A stretch of DNA of 64,000 nucleotides from Gemmata palustris (GCF_017939745.1 NZ_JAGKQQ010000001.1:7455299-7519298); one strand, 5' to 3'; numbered from the stretch's first letter, positions 26,142-35,617 are shown. Program-made: numbers and translations. Notes: generated by a model from the letters alone, not told the origin.

Positions 26142-26553
26142 CTCGGAACCTGTGCGGTGATTTTCGCGGGATCTATACCTGTTGTTTTACTTCTTATCGG
26201 CCGATTCGGAAGCCCACTTTTCGGCGAACGTTCATTCGCGAACTGACTGATTCGCGCTGCTCTTGCGGGAGCACAAGTACCCGATCGGCTTGAATGAATC
26301 ACTACCGTTCACTCCCGGATTGCTCATTCGGGCGCCCGCAGAAATGCTGCAGTCGGGACGCTCGCGGGTCGCGTGGCGGCACATTTCAACGTTCATCTGG
26401 GCGCACTTGATAAGTTGCGCAACCGGTTCCGGCTGCCGCGCCTGAAAGGGCACCATTTACCCCACTCGGCGCGAACCAGCATAAACCGCGCACGCGCTTC
26501 GCGCCGATGTGGGGGGTGCCACATGGTATCACTCACTGTCAGGACCGCTCACC
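26142..26553. other. Intergenic gap upstream of the reductase and helicase operon
   Basis: About 410 bp between divergent genes. No gene, strong hairpin or known riboswitch was recognised. Its first 150 bases are less GC-rich than the coding regions, consistent with promoters for both directions. Confidence 0.4.
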
Positions 26554-27102
26554 GTGACACAACAGGCCGCACCACCCAAACCTCCCGGTTCGCTCGCGCT
26601 CGGCTTCCTCGCGGTGCTCCAAGACCAAACCGGCTGGCTCGGCGGGTATCTGGTTACCAACGGTTGGGGTCGACCGCTCGAATTCCGGCTCACGACGGCG
26701 GTGCAGCCGAACCGGGTGCAAACCGCCCTCTACGGTCCCACGTTAACGGAATACATCCATGCCGACGTGATCGGAAAGACGCTAGTAGAGAAGACGGGCA
26801 CGAAACCCGATCTAATCGTCACAGACTCACCGTCCGTGCTGGCGCTGCGGTCGCGAATCGACATTCCGGTGGTCGCGATTTCGGCTCAAGGCGCCACACT
26901 AGCACCGGACGCCATCCCGTTCCCTCACGCGCGCACCCCGGGCGGGTTGTTCCTCCCGGCGCGGTCCGCGGCGGACCGAGATTTGGTGGCGCAGTTGCTC
27001 GAGCGAGTCGATTCGGCGGTCGATCTGACGGAACCGTTCGCGCGCATTCGCGAGGCCGTGGGCGAAGCCCGGAAAATGGGAGTGACGAACCGTGCGGCTT
27101 GA
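26554..27102 (+). CDS. Unknown protein encoded with an SNF2 helicase
   Basis: A 182-residue protein starting at a GTG (VTQQAAPPKPPGSLALGFLA). I do not recognise a named family. The centre, GGYLVTNGWGRPLEFRLTTA then VQPNRVQTALYGPTLTEYI, is a compact alpha/beta region, followed by a Rossmann-like stretch (LIVTDSPSVLALRSRIDIPV). There is no signal peptide or membrane segment. The gene overlaps the next gene, an SNF2-type helicase, by 11 bp, implying translational coupling and a shared job. A frame upstream to 26509 looks non-coding. Confidence 0.7.
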   Translation: MTQQAAPPKPPGSLALGFLAVLQDQTGWLGGYLVTNGWGRPLEFRLTTAVQPNRVQTALYGPTLTEYIHADVIGKTLVEKTGTKPDLIVTDSPSVLALRSRIDIPVVAISAQGATLAPDAIPFPHARTPGGLFLPARSAADRDLVAQLLERVDSAVDLTEPFARIREAVGEARKMGVTNRAA

Positions 27103-29035
27103 CGCGGAACGCGCAGAACCTACCCCCCTGTCCCCCATACCTGAAGGGAAGGGGGAGCTGGCGCGCGCGCCCATTGTGCTTGAAACCGCGTTACCTAACC
27201 CAGAGAACTCTTTCTCCCCCTTCCCTTCAGGTATGGGGGCGGGGGGGGTAGGTTCTGCGGACGCTCCCTTCCCTTCAGGGAGGGGGGACGGGGGGCTAGG
27301 TCTTCTCGATCTCCCCGTCACCTTCGATCTGGAAACCCGCGACCTACCGAAGCTCGATCACCCGCTCGAACCGAGCGTGCGCGAAGCGAGGTTGCTCACT
27401 GAGGCGCCGTGGGTACGGTCGCTCGGGCGGTTGGACCTGATCGTGACCACCGAGGGCTGGAAGTTCCCCGCACCGCCCGCGGAGTACACCCCGCCGCCTC
27501 GCACCGCGACCGAGCCGAAAGTCGGGCGCCATTCGGTGAATCTCCCGGCGCCCGCATTGCCCGACAACCAGGAGAGCGCGAAAGCACGCATCCGCCCCAA
27601 GCCCACGGCGGACACGGTGCTCTTCAAAGACCGCTTGCTCTACCTCCTTCAGCCGCCGCTCGACGGGCTGTTCGATGGGAAACAACTCGAAGTGCCGTTC
27701 GAGCCGTACCCGTACCAGCTCGAGGGTATCGCGTTCCTGATGCCCCGGCATCACGCGCTCCTCGCGGATGAAATGGGCCTCGGCAAAACGGCCCAGGCGA
27801 TTCTCACGTTGCGCCTGCTGTTCCACTCGGGCGAAATCAAACAGGCCCTGGTGGTGTGCCCGAAGCCGCTCATGCACAACTGGGGGCGCGAACTGAAGAT
27901 GTGGGCGCCGGACGTACCGTTCGAGACGTTTGATGGCGACCCGGACCAGCGCCGCAGTACGTGGCTCGTTTCCAACTGCCCGCTGAAGCTCATTAACTAC
28001 GAAACACTTACACGCGATTGCGATCTCGCTTCGGACAAGCGCATCTACTTCGACGCAGTCGTGCTAGACGAGGCGCAGCGCATCAAGAACAAGGACTCGA
28101 AGACGGCCCAGGTGGTCCGCTCGCTGAACCGCGGACGGAGCTGGGCGCTCACGGGAACGCCGATCGAGAACCACCCCGACGACCTGGTGAACATCTTCAG
28201 CTTCGTCGATCCCGATCGTATTCCCTCGGGCACGCCGCCGCGCCGCATCCCGCAGTACACGTCCGATTCGATCCTGCGCCGCACGAAGGACGACGTGCTC
28301 ACGGACATGCCGCCGAAAATGGTCCGAGACCTTGAGGTGGAACTCACCCCGGCTCAGCGCGCGGCATACTCGCGTGCCGAAGACGACGGCGTCGTTCACC
28401 TGAACGAACTCGGCGCCACCATCACCGTGCAGCACGTGTTCCAGCTCGTGATGCGCCTGAAGCAGATTTGCAATTTTGATCCGCTCACCGGCGAGAGTGC
28501 GAAACTGGAGCAACTGCTCACGGACATGGAGGAAGTGGCGGAGAGCGGGCGCAAGGCGATCATCTTTTCGCAGTGGGTCGAGCCGCTCGAAGTGCTGGCC
28601 AAGGCGCTGTCGCGGTACAACCCGCTGCAGTACCACGGGAAGATCCCGCAGAACCAGCGGACGCCAATCCTGGACCGCTTCAAGGCCGACCCGGACGCAC
28701 ACGTGCTCCTCATGAGCTACGGCACCGGGAGTGTGGGCCTGAACCTCCAGTTCACGAACTACGTGTTCCTGTTCGACCGCTGGTGGAACCCCGCGGTCGA
28801 GGACCAGGCGATCAACCGCGCGCACCGGCTCGGCCAAAAGCACCCCGTCACGGTCACGCGGTTCCTCAGCGGCGGCACCATTGAACAGCGCATCGCGGAT
28901 ATCCTCGACGCGAAGCGCCAGGTGTTTAACGACCTGCTCTCGCAAGCCGAAAAGCCGGCCTCGCTCGGCCTCAACGAGGACGAAATCTTCGGGCTCTTCG
29001 ATATCAAGGCGCGCCCGAAACGCGAGAAACATTGA
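27092..29035 (+). CDS. SNF2-family DEAD/DEAH helicase carrying an in-frame repeat
   Basis: A 647-residue Swi2/Snf2 ATPase that remodels or translocates on DNA or protein-DNA complexes. Helicase motifs: I (ADEMGLGKTAQ), II (VVLDEAQRIKN), III (ALTGTPIEN), IV-V (MSYGTGSVGLNLQF) and VI (QAINRAHRLGQ). Residues about 8-72 are encoded by three copies of an interspersed repeat (27115-27304) and read PTPLSPIPEGKGE... and SPFPSGMGAGGVG. The GTG at 27092 overlaps the upstream gene by 11 bp, supporting it as the ancestral start. If the repeat blocked that start, initiation could move to TTG 27431 or GTG 27443. Confidence 0.88.
   Translation: MRLDAERAEPTPLSPIPEGKGELARAPIVLETALPNPENSFSPFPSGMGAGGVGSADAPFPSGRGDGGLGLLDLPVTFDLETRDLPKLDHPLEPSVREARLLTEAPWVRSLGRLDLIVTTEGWKFPAPPAEYTPPPRTATEPKVGRHSVNLPAPALPDNQESAKARIRPKPTADTVLFKDRLLYLLQPPLDGLFDGKQLEVPFEPYPYQLEGIAFLMPRHHALLADEMGLGKTAQAILTLRLLFHSGEIKQALVVCPKPLMHNWGRELKMWAPDVPFETFDGDPDQRRSTWLVSNCPLKLINYETLTRDCDLASDKRIYFDAVVLDEAQRIKNKDSKTAQVVRSLNRGRSWALTGTPIENHPDDLVNIFSFVDPDRIPSGTPPRRIPQYTSDSILRRTKDDVLTDMPPKMVRDLEVELTPAQRAAYSRAEDDGVVHLNELGATITVQHVFQLVMRLKQICNFDPLTGESAKLEQLLTDMEEVAESGRKAIIFSQWVEPLEVLAKALSRYNPLQYHGKIPQNQRTPILDRFKADPDAHVLLMSYGTGSVGLNLQFTNYVFLFDRWWNPAVEDQAINRAHRLGQKHPVTVTRFLSGGTIEQRIADILDAKRQVFNDLLSQAEKPASLGLNEDEIFGLFDIKARPKREKH
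27115..27304. repeat. Three-copy palindromic repeat inside a coding sequence
   Basis: Copy A (27115-27157) and copy B (27214-27256) are 43-nt inverted copies with 40 of 43 positions identical, separated by 56 bp. Copy C (27264-27304) is a shorter direct copy of B beginning ctcccttcccttcaggg. A further copy in an intergenic gap is at 45521-45560 (ctccccttccctttaggg...). The consensus core is ctcccccttcccttcagg followed by a G-run and taggttct. In the helicase gene all three copies are read in frame with no stop codon. Confidence 0.92.
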
Positions 29036-29054
29036 GGAAATTAAGTAAGAATTA

Positions 29055-29220
29055 GCCGCGGATATACGCAGATAACACGGATCAAGACAAGGAGAAGAGT
29101 TTTTGACAGGATTAACAGGATCAACCGGATTAAAATTCAAATCTTGTTGATCTTGTCGGCCCTGTCGAATGCTCTTTCTTTCTTCGGTTTTGATCCGTGT
29201 CATCTGCGTTTATCCGTGGC
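29055..29220. repeat. Inverted repeat, gccacggat/acacggatc family
   Basis: Arms at 29055-29085 and 29190-29220, 28 of 31 positions complementary; words gcggat, acgcagat and acacggatcaa are shared with the 394-635 element. The interior contains ttgacaggattaacaggat (29103-29121), the same word as at 10126-10163, and a partly complementary cttgtcggccctgtc. It lies between the convergent helicase and phosphodiesterase genes and may serve as a terminator. Confidence 0.88.
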
Positions 29221-29228
29221 TCTTTCTT

Positions 29229-30038
29229 CTATTTCCCCGTTCCCCTCAAGAACTTCTCCAGGTCCGCGAGGTTATCGGTGTTCAGGAAGTCCACGTCCGC
29301 GGCGAGCAGTTCCTTCCACACTTCGATTTTCTCTGGTGTGGCCCAGAACCGGACCTTGCGCCCCTGTTTGTGTGCCTTCGCGACGAGTTCGCGGAGCTTC
29401 TTGCGCTCCTCGTCGGGCATCGCACCGGTGCCGTCCCATTTGAACAGCACACGCCACGACTCGCTGACCCACGGCACGAGCGCGGCCGAAGTGTCGCCGT
29501 TGAGGTCGGCCGGGCGCCCGTCGAGCGCGGCGAATCGCGTTTTCTGCTCGGCGACCGCTTTCGCGTCGCGGTTCCCGCTGATGACAATCGTCACGGCCTT
29601 CACCTCGGTCTTGCCGTCGCGCGTGACCGTGAGCAGGTCCGCGTAGTTCTCCAGTACCTTCGCGAGCGCGGTGAAGGTTTCTTTCGCGTCCGTCTTGATG
29701 TCGATCATCAGGTAGAACGCCGGTCCCTTGGGGTACACCTTCCCGTCGTTGGCCTTCGCCCGCGCGCGGAGCGGATCGAGGTAGAGTTTTTCCAACGTGC
29801 GCTCCGGCTTGAGTTGGAACGGCGTGTGCCCGACCAGCAACTCCCCCTTCACGAGCCAGATGTCGGCTTCCACGCTGCAAAAGCCGCAATCGAGAGCGTC
29901 AAACAGCGGCCGCTTGTGCTCGTAGTCGTTGTGCGCGTGCGCTCGAGCCAGCGGCACAACCGCCTTTTTAGGCGGCTCGTCGGCCCCGGCCGGCGCAGCG
30001 AGCAGACCGGCGCAGGTCGCCAAGTAGAATAGAGTCAT
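29229..30038 (-). CDS. Exported GDPD/PI-PLC-like phosphodiesterase
   Basis: A 269-residue protein with a signal peptide ([19 protein letters not shown]). The TIM-barrel signature [20 protein letters not shown] with [17 protein letters not shown] contains the catalytic HxxN, ExD and H elements of the glycerophosphodiester phosphodiesterase/PI-phospholipase C superfamily. Near the C-terminus, [20 protein letters not shown] and DFLNTDN fit the barrel end. It is likely periplasmic, cleaving phosphodiesters such as deacylated lipids. It is divergent from the YyaL-type gene with a gap of 67 bp. Confidence 0.85.
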   Translation of the reverse strand: MTLFYLATCAGLLAAPAGADEPPKKAVVPLARAHAHNDYEHKRPLFDALDCGFCSVEADIWLVKGELLVGHTPFQLKPERTLEKLYLDPLRARAKANDGKVYPKGPAFYLMIDIKTDAKETFTALAKVLENYADLLTVTRDGKTEVKAVTIVISGNRDAKAVAEQKTRFAALDGRPADLNGDTSAALVPWVSESWRVLFKWDGTGAMPDEERKKLRELVAKAHKQGRKVRFWATPEKIEVWKELLAADVDFLNTDNLADLEKFLRGTGK

Positions 30039-30105
30039 GGGAACTCACGGGTCAGGAGGTGCGGTTTCGTACAATCCTATCGCCCGACGCACCACGAGAC
30101 ACGCC

Positions 30106-32184
30106 ATGTCATCCGCGCGCACACCGAACCGTCTCGCCGCCGAGACGAGCCTCTACCTGAAGCAGCACGCCAATAACCCGGTTGACTGGTACCCCTGGGG
30201 ACCGGAGGCACTGGCTCGCGCGAAGGAACTCGATCGCCCCATTTTTCTCTCGATCGGCTACTCGGCGTGCCACTGGTGCCACGTCATGGAGCACGAGAGC
30301 TTCGAGGACGAGGCTACCGCGGCGGTGATGAACTCACACTTCGTGTGCATTAAGGTCGACCGCGAGGAGCGCCCGGACCTCGACACGATCTACATGAACG
30401 CGCTCCACATGCTCACGCGCGAGGGCGGCGGTTGGCCGCTGTCCGTGTTCCTGGCGCCGGATCTCAAGCCGTTCTTCGCGGGCACGTACTACCCGCCGGA
30501 CGATCGGTACGCGGCCCACGGGCGACCGAGCTTCAAGCAACTGCTCGCGGGGATTCACAACGCCTGGCTCACCCAGCGCGACCGCGTTCACGAGATCGGG
30601 AGCAGCATCGTTGCGGACCTGCAGCGAATGGGCGGGCTGGAAGCGAGCGACGCCACGGTGTCACCGGAATTGCTGTTCGGCGCGCTGAACGCGCTCCGCC
30701 GGAGTTACGATCCCAGGTACGGTGGCTTCGGCTCCCAGCCCAAGTTCCCGCACGCGCTGGAGCTTAAGCTACTCCTGCGCCTTTCCGCTCGGTTCAACGA
30801 CCCCGTTGCACTGGACATGGTGAAACACACGCTCGCGATGATGGCCCGCGGCGGGATGTACGACCAGGTGGGCGGCGGGTTCGCGCGCTACAGCGTCGAC
30901 GCGAAGTGGCTGGTACCGCACTTCGAGAAGATGCTCTACGACAACTCGCTGCTCACGAGCGCGTATGTGGAAGCGTTCCAGAAAACCCGCGACCCGTTCT
31001 TCGAGCAGATCGTGCGCGAAACGCTCGACTACACTCAGCGCGAGATGACCGCGAGTACCGGCGCGTTCTTCTCAACTCAAGACGCCGACAGTGAGGGCGA
31101 AGAGGGCAAGTTTTACGTCTGGAGCATGGACGGGCTGCGCGCGGTGCTCGGCGCTGATGACGCGGAGTTCGCGTGCAAGGTCTGGGGCGTAACGCGACAG
31201 GGTAACTTCGAGGGGCACAACATCCTGTTTCGCACGTTATCCGATGAGGACGAGGCGAAGTCGCACGGGCTGTCGCTCGCGGACTTCCAGGCGAAACTAA
31301 AGAGTGTGAAAGAGAAACTCTACGAAGCGCGATCGAAGCGCGTGTGGCCCGGTCGCGACGAGAAGATTTTGACCGCGTGGAACGGGCTGATGATCGCCGC
31401 GTTCGCCCAAGCGGGGGCCGCGCTCGGCGAGCCATCGTACCTTCGCAGCGCCGCACGCGCCGCGGATTTCATCCTGGACAACATGCGTACCCCCGACGGC
31501 CGGCTCTATCGCACCGCGGGGGTGGGCCAACCGCCGAAGCTGACTGGCTATCTCGAAGACTATGCGTTCCTTGCGGACGCGCTCGTCGCGCTCTACGAGT
31601 CCACGTTCAGCGTGAAGTACCTGCGGGCGGCAATCGAACTCGCTGAGGTGATGCTGAAGCACTTCGCGGACAAGGACGGGCCGGGGTTCTTCTTCACCGC
31701 GGACGACCACGAGCAGCTCATCGCGCGCACGAAGGACTTGCACGACGGCTCGACGCCGAGCGGCAACGCGATGGCCGTCACCGTTCTCCTGCGGCTCGCG
31801 GCGCTCACCGGCCGGCGCGACCTCGCGGAACCGGCCGAGCGCGCCCTGCGCGGGTACCGCGAGACGATGGCCGAGCACCCGGCCGCATCCGGGCAGATGC
31901 TCGTTGCGCTCGACTTTTTCCTGGGGCCGGTTCAGCAAATCGCGATCGTCGGCCCGCCACAGGACGCGGAGACGGGCCGGGCACTCGCCGCGATCTATGG
32001 CCGATTTATCCCGCACCGCGTGATCGCGTTCCACGACCCGGCGGACGGCTCCCCGCCCGCACAACTGGCCCCACTATTCGAGGGCAAGGAAGCCGCGAAC
32101 GGCACGGTAACGGTGTTCGTGTGTGAGAATTTCGCCTGCCGAGCGCCGCTCCTGGGCGCCGAAGCGGTTGCCCAATGGCGCTGA
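30106..32184 (+). CDS. YyaL/DsbH-type thioredoxin-domain protein
   Basis: A 692-residue protein. Residues about 5-170 are the Thioredox_DsbH domain with [12 protein letters not shown] (a CxxC) and the family opening [20 protein letters not shown] followed by WYPWG. The rest is an alpha/alpha six-barrel like N-acylglucosamine 2-epimerases and glycosidases (SPERMATOGENESIS-associated protein 20/YyaL family). The [13 protein letters not shown] and [18 protein letters not shown] motifs are characteristic. No signal peptide is present. The biochemical role of the family is poorly defined. Confidence 0.92.
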   Translation: MSSARTPNRLAAETSLYLKQHANNPVDWYPWGPEALARAKELDRPIFLSIGYSACHWCHVMEHESFEDEATAAVMNSHFVCIKVDREERPDLDTIYMNALHMLTREGGGWPLSVFLAPDLKPFFAGTYYPPDDRYAAHGRPSFKQLLAGIHNAWLTQRDRVHEIGSSIVADLQRMGGLEASDATVSPELLFGALNALRRSYDPRYGGFGSQPKFPHALELKLLLRLSARFNDPVALDMVKHTLAMMARGGMYDQVGGGFARYSVDAKWLVPHFEKMLYDNSLLTSAYVEAFQKTRDPFFEQIVRETLDYTQREMTASTGAFFSTQDADSEGEEGKFYVWSMDGLRAVLGADDAEFACKVWGVTRQGNFEGHNILFRTLSDEDEAKSHGLSLADFQAKLKSVKEKLYEARSKRVWPGRDEKILTAWNGLMIAAFAQAGAALGEPSYLRSAARAADFILDNMRTPDGRLYRTAGVGQPPKLTGYLEDYAFLADALVALYESTFSVKYLRAAIELAEVMLKHFADKDGPGFFFTADDHEQLIARTKDLHDGSTPSGNAMAVTVLLRLAALTGRRDLAEPAERALRGYRETMAEHPAASGQMLVALDFFLGPVQQIAIVGPPQDAETGRALAAIYGRFIPHRVIAFHDPADGSPPAQLAPLFEGKEAANGTVTVFVCENFACRAPLLGAEAVAQWR

Positions 32185-32529
32185 TTCTCTCGATGGATCG
32201 CGCGTCTGTTTTTAAGTGGTAAAAGCGGTCAATTTAAGCTCTTGCGGCGTTCACGTCAACCGATTTCGGGGCCAATCAAGCTCCCAAAAACGGTTAACGT
32301 GAACGCCGCTTTCACATTCTCACAAATCGCAGTCAATACCAAATCTGCACGCGGAGACATTAAACGCAGCTATGATGAGCGACACATGAGTTTCTGTAAA
32401 AACCAGGTAGAACAGACACATCGTATCGTGTAAATAGGGTGAGGAGCGAGTGTGTTTCTCCTGTTTCAATCGTCACACACTGCTCGGCCAAGGTTTAGTT
32501 GGTCGGTACTCTCTCTTTAAGGGTCGTTC
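32185..32529. other. Intergenic gap with AT-rich promoter-like region
   Basis: A 345-bp gap. It includes an inverted repeat (32244-32309, listed separately) and an AT-richer stretch from 32310 to 32450. A 63-codon frame at 32242-32433 overlaps the repeat and shows no recognisable feature, so it is not called. The promoter of the DUF1559 gene presumably lies in the AT-rich part. Confidence 0.45.
32244..32309. repeat. 19-bp inverted repeat after the YyaL-type gene
   Basis: Arms gcggcgttcacgtcaaccg at 32244-32262 and cggttaacgtgaacgccgc at 32291-32309 pair at 18 of 19 positions around a 28-nt loop. The 60-bp distance from the upstream stop suggests a terminator or a regulatory RNA structure; no T-run follows directly. 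Confidence 0.8.
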
Positions 32530-33558
32530 ATGTATCTCTCCCCTCTCCCGCGCTCGCGGCGTGGATTCACGCTGATCGAGCTGTTGGTGGTGATCGCGAT
32601 CATCGCCATTTTGATCGGGCTCCTCCTGCCCGCCGTTCAGAAGGTGCGCGAGGCCGCCTCGCGCATGAAGTGCAGCAACAATTTGAAGCAACTCGGCCTC
32701 GCGATGCACACGTACCACGACGCGAACGGGAAGTTCCCGCGGAACTACCGCCAGGTCGGGGGCAACGCGTGGGAAGCGACCAGCGCCCACGTCGAGGTGC
32801 TGCCCTACGTGGAGCAGGACAACCTGTACCGCCTGTTCGAGGCGAGCCGCGCGGACTGGGGCACCACGTACAACACGCTCATGAACACGAAGTTATCGGT
32901 GTTCCTGTGCCCGTCGTCGCCGGCGGCGCCGGCGCGCGGGAGCAACCCCGCGGGGTGGGACGGCCCGGGGTCCAACTACGGCTGGTCCACGGGTAGTTCG
33001 GTCGAGACGGTGTGGGCCGGCGACCGGTTCAACGGGATGGTGTCCTACCAGAGCGACCGGAAATTCGGGGACGTAACCGACGGGCTGTCGAACACCCTGC
33101 TGGCCTCGGAACTGCTGTCCGGATCGAACGCGAGTGGTACCGCCGGTAAGTACCCCTACGACGTGTTCTACACCAACAACGGCGTGTTCGATTCGGTCGC
33201 GAACAAGAACTTCCCCACAGCGTCCGAACTGACCGCCATCGGGAGCTTGGCGCAATCGTCCCCGAGCGGCATGCGGTCGAACAACGGCACCATGTGGGCG
33301 TGGTACTCCGCCGGCCAGTCCACACTCAACACGGCCGCCACACCGAACTGGCAGTACCCGACCGCGGGCGCGGACTGCTGCCCGGGCGGCGCGCACGACT
33401 GGGGTTACGGCATCGTTCCGCCCCGCAGCATGCACACCGGCGGGGTGAACGGGCTCCTCGGCGACGGCTCCGTTCGGTTCCTGAACAACAGCATCGACCT
33501 CATTACGTTCCAGCGCCTCGGCAACCGGTCCGACGGCCAAGTGCTGGGTAACTTCTAA
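32530..33558 (+). CDS. DUF1559 pseudopilin-like protein
   Basis: A 342-residue member of the large planctomycete DUF1559 family. The N-terminus carries a type IV prepilin-like cleavage/methylation motif, RRGFTLIELLVVIAIIAILI, with cleavage expected after G12. The conserved KVREAASRMKCSNNLKQLGL and MHTYHDANGKFP follow, and near the C-terminus is the H-x9-DG motif (MHTGGVNGLLGDGSVRFL). Such proteins are anchored by the hydrophobic helix and assembled or displayed at the envelope; the exact role is unknown. The GTG-started lipoprotein gene follows 17 bp downstream. Confidence 0.93.
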   Translation: MYLSPLPRSRRGFTLIELLVVIAIIAILIGLLLPAVQKVREAASRMKCSNNLKQLGLAMHTYHDANGKFPRNYRQVGGNAWEATSAHVEVLPYVEQDNLYRLFEASRADWGTTYNTLMNTKLSVFLCPSSPAAPARGSNPAGWDGPGSNYGWSTGSSVETVWAGDRFNGMVSYQSDRKFGDVTDGLSNTLLASELLSGSNASGTAGKYPYDVFYTNNGVFDSVANKNFPTASELTAIGSLAQSSPSGMRSNNGTMWAWYSAGQSTLNTAATPNWQYPTAGADCCPGGAHDWGYGIVPPRSMHTGGVNGLLGDGSVRFLNNSIDLITFQRLGNRSDGQVLGNF

Positions 33559-33575
33559 CTCGGAGGAGGCACATA

Positions 33576-33914
33576 GTGCGCTATCGCAATACCGTAGCCG
33601 CCCTCCTCGCGGCGGCCTGTAGCCCAATTGGGTGCGGGCCGTCCGGCCGGGTGCAGGAGCAGTCCATTGAGGTCAAGGAAAACAGTGCCCTGGAACAGGC
33701 CAAGCAGTACCTCAATAATTACGCCAAGGGGCAAGCTCTTGGCAGCGAGGTAACCTCGTTCACCCACATCATCGAAGAGGTTCGCAAAACCGACCCGGCG
33801 CGGGCCAAGATCCTGGAGCAAGGGTTCGCCGAGTTACAGAAGCCGAAGGCCAAGACCGCGGCCAAGGCGAAAGAGCTCCTCAAGCAGTTGGAGCCGAAGC
33901 AAACGGCCGGCTAA
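33576..33914 (+). CDS. Small putative lipoprotein
   Basis: A 112-residue protein starting at GTG. GGAGGAGG (33562-33569) lies 6 nt upstream of the start, one of the best ribosome-binding sites in the window. The N-terminus is a short signal with a possible lipobox (AACSPIGCGPSG, Cys at about residue 20). The mature part is a charged helix (ALEQAKQYLNNYAKGQALGS, later KPKAKTAAKAKELLKQLEPK). Small lipoproteins of this kind commonly follow DUF1559 genes in planctomycetes. The function is unknown. Confidence 0.75.
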   Translation: MRYRNTVAALLAAACSPIGCGPSGRVQEQSIEVKENSALEQAKQYLNNYAKGQALGSEVTSFTHIIEEVRKTDPARAKILEQGFAELQKPKAKTAAKAKELLKQLEPKQTAG

Positions 33915-33938
33915 CGGCACTCGGCGCAAATGATCTCA

Positions 33939-33970
33939 GCGTGCGCGGCACCTCGTTGTGCCGCGCACGC
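33939..33970 (+). terminator. Terminator hairpin after the lipoprotein gene
   Basis: Perfect 13-bp stem: arms gcgtgcgcggcac at 33939-33951 and gtgccgcgcacgc at 33958-33970, loop of 6. It starts 25 bp after the lipoprotein stop. No T-run follows. Confidence 0.75.
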
Positions 33971-33981
33971 CGCTCTGTCGA

Positions 33982-34021
33982 ACGCCTCCAACCGCTCGTT
34001 GGCACGCGCGGTTGGAGGCGT
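33982..34021. repeat. Second hairpin in the gap upstream of kbl
   Basis: Arms acgcctccaaccg at 33982-33994 and cggttggaggcgt at 34009-34021 match perfectly (13 bp) around a 14-nt loop. It follows the terminator hairpin directly, giving two strong consecutive stem-loops before the kbl gene. The next bases carry the tcctgt repeat words (34025-34054), and 34085-34103 is a 19-nt match to the repeat at 39368-39386. Confidence 0.75.
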
Positions 34022-34184
34022 CTAAATCCTGTCGGTCCTGTTAATTCTGTCAAATATCTTCTTGGTTTCACCGGCCGACGGACGCCGGCCGTTCGCCGGG
34101 CTCTACTCACCGGCGAGTCACTCCACACGACCTTTCGCGGTTCCGCCGATACAATTCCGGCATTCCACACGAGGAGTTTCGGAC

Positions 34185-35375
34185 ATGCCGGCCGACGACA
34201 TCAATGCGTTCCTTCGCACACAACTCGACGATCTCAAAACGAAGGGACTGTACAAGGCCGAGCGCCGAATTTCCTCGCCGCAAATGTCGAGCATCACGGT
34301 GAACGGCGCGGAGGTCGTCAACTTCTGCGCGAACAACTATCTCGGCCTCGCGAACCATCCCGAAATCGTGGACGCGGCCCAGGAAGGGCTGAAGAAGTGG
34401 GGCTATGGCCTCTCCAGCGTGCGATTCATTTGCGGCACGCAGGACATCCACAAGCGCTGCGAACAGCAGATCGCCCGCTTCTTCGGCAAGGGCGACAGTA
34501 TCCTCTACATTTCGTGCTTCGACTCCAACGGCGGGTTGTTCGAGCCGCTCCTCACGGAACAGGACGCGATTCTTTCCGACGAACTCAACCACGCCTCCAT
34601 CATCGACGGCGTCCGACTCTGCAAGGCCCAGCGCTTTCGCTACAAGCACAACGACATGGCGGACCTGAAGGCGAAGCTGGAAGAAGCGAAGAATTGTCGC
34701 TTCAAGATGATCTTCACCGACAGCGTGTTCAGCATGGACGGCGACCTCGCCAAACTGCCCGACATCTGTCAACTCGCCGACCAGTACAAGGCCGCGGTGG
34801 GGATCGATGACTGCCACGCGACCGGGCACCTGGGCGCAACGGGGCGCGGGGGCGCGGAAGAGTTGGGCGTGCTGGACCGCATCGACGTCATTACGGGTAC
34901 GCTCGGCAAAACGCTCGGCGGCGCGAGCGGCGGGTTCACTGCGACCAGCGCCGAAATCGTGGACTGGCTGCGGAACCGGTCGCGGCCGTACCTGTTCTCG
35001 AACAGCGTGCCGCCGGCACTGGTCGCGGCCGGGATGAAGGCGCTGGAACTGGCCGAAAACGCGACCGAGTTGCGCACGAAGCTCAAGGCAAACACAGCTC
35101 GCCTCCGCAGCGCCCTCGAAGCGGCCGGGTTCACGATCAAGCCCGGCCCGACCCCGATCCTTCCCGTGATGCTCGGCGACGCGGCCGTCGCAACGAACAT
35201 GGCGAACGAGTTGCTGAAACGCGGTATTTACGTGATCGGCTTCAGCTATCCGGTGGTGCCGCACGGCCAGGCGCGCATTCGGATGCAAGTGTCCGCAGCG
35301 CACACGACGGAGCAAATCGACCGCGCGATCGCCGCGTTCACGGAAGTCGGCAAGCAACTCGGCGTGCTGAAATAA
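34185..35375 (+). CDS. kbl: 2-amino-3-ketobutyrate CoA ligase (glycine C-acetyltransferase)
   Basis: A 396-residue PLP enzyme that splits 2-amino-3-ketobutyrate with CoA into glycine and acetyl-CoA in threonine breakdown; the length matches the family (about 398). The PLP lysine is in [14 protein letters not shown]. Other signatures are [46 protein letters not shown] and [16 protein letters not shown]. The KBL identity is favoured over AONS (BioF) or ALA synthase by these segments. GAGGAG at 34171-34176 precedes the ATG by 8 nt. The partner threonine dehydrogenase (tdh) is not in the window. Confidence 0.9.
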   Translation: MPADDINAFLRTQLDDLKTKGLYKAERRISSPQMSSITVNGAEVVNFCANNYLGLANHPEIVDAAQEGLKKWGYGLSSVRFICGTQDIHKRCEQQIARFFGKGDSILYISCFDSNGGLFEPLLTEQDAILSDELNHASIIDGVRLCKAQRFRYKHNDMADLKAKLEEAKNCRFKMIFTDSVFSMDGDLAKLPDICQLADQYKAAVGIDDCHATGHLGATGRGGAEELGVLDRIDVITGTLGKTLGGASGGFTATSAEIVDWLRNRSRPYLFSNSVPPALVAAGMKALELAENATELRTKLKANTARLRSALEAAGFTIKPGPTPILPVMLGDAAVATNMANELLKRGIYVIGFSYPVVPHGQARIRMQVSAAHTTEQIDRAIAAFTEVGKQLGVLK

Positions 35376-35378
35376 AGA

Positions 35379-35594
35379 GGATTGGCCACAAAAAAGCACA
35401 AAGGGCACAAAAGAAGGCAGAGATCAGAAGACAGAGAGCAGAGATCAGAAGGCGAAGAACAGAGTTTGTTTGGAGCCCCTCACGGGGCTAACCAAGTACG
35501 CCTTCTGTTGTCCGATCCGCGTAATCTGTGTTATCTGCGGTTCTGCCTTCTGCCTCTTCTTTTTGTGCCCTTTGTGCCTTTTTGTGGCCAATCC
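35379..35594. repeat. Long inverted repeat after kbl
   Basis: Left arm 35379-35421 (ggattggccacaaaaaagca...) pairs with the right arm 35549-35594 (ending ttttgtggccaatcc) with only a few differences. The centre contains a small hairpin at 35474-35489 (agcccc/ggggct), a purine-rich run of gatcagaag words, and ctgtgttatctgcgg, which echoes the 29055-29220 family. It fills the gap between kbl and the convergent gene. Confidence 0.88.
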
Positions 35595-35617
35595 GTCTTC
35601 CCTCTGCCATCTACCAA

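Noticed and set aside
24765-26246. 493-codon open frame on the plus strand
   Set aside because: Antisense to the sulfite/nitrite reductase gene; no recognisable features.
32242-32433. 63-codon plus-strand frame between the YyaL-type and DUF1559 genes
   Set aside because: It overlaps an inverted repeat, has atypical codon use and no domain-like sequence.
34107-35408. 433-codon minus-strand frame over kbl
   Set aside because: Antisense to a well-supported PLP enzyme gene.
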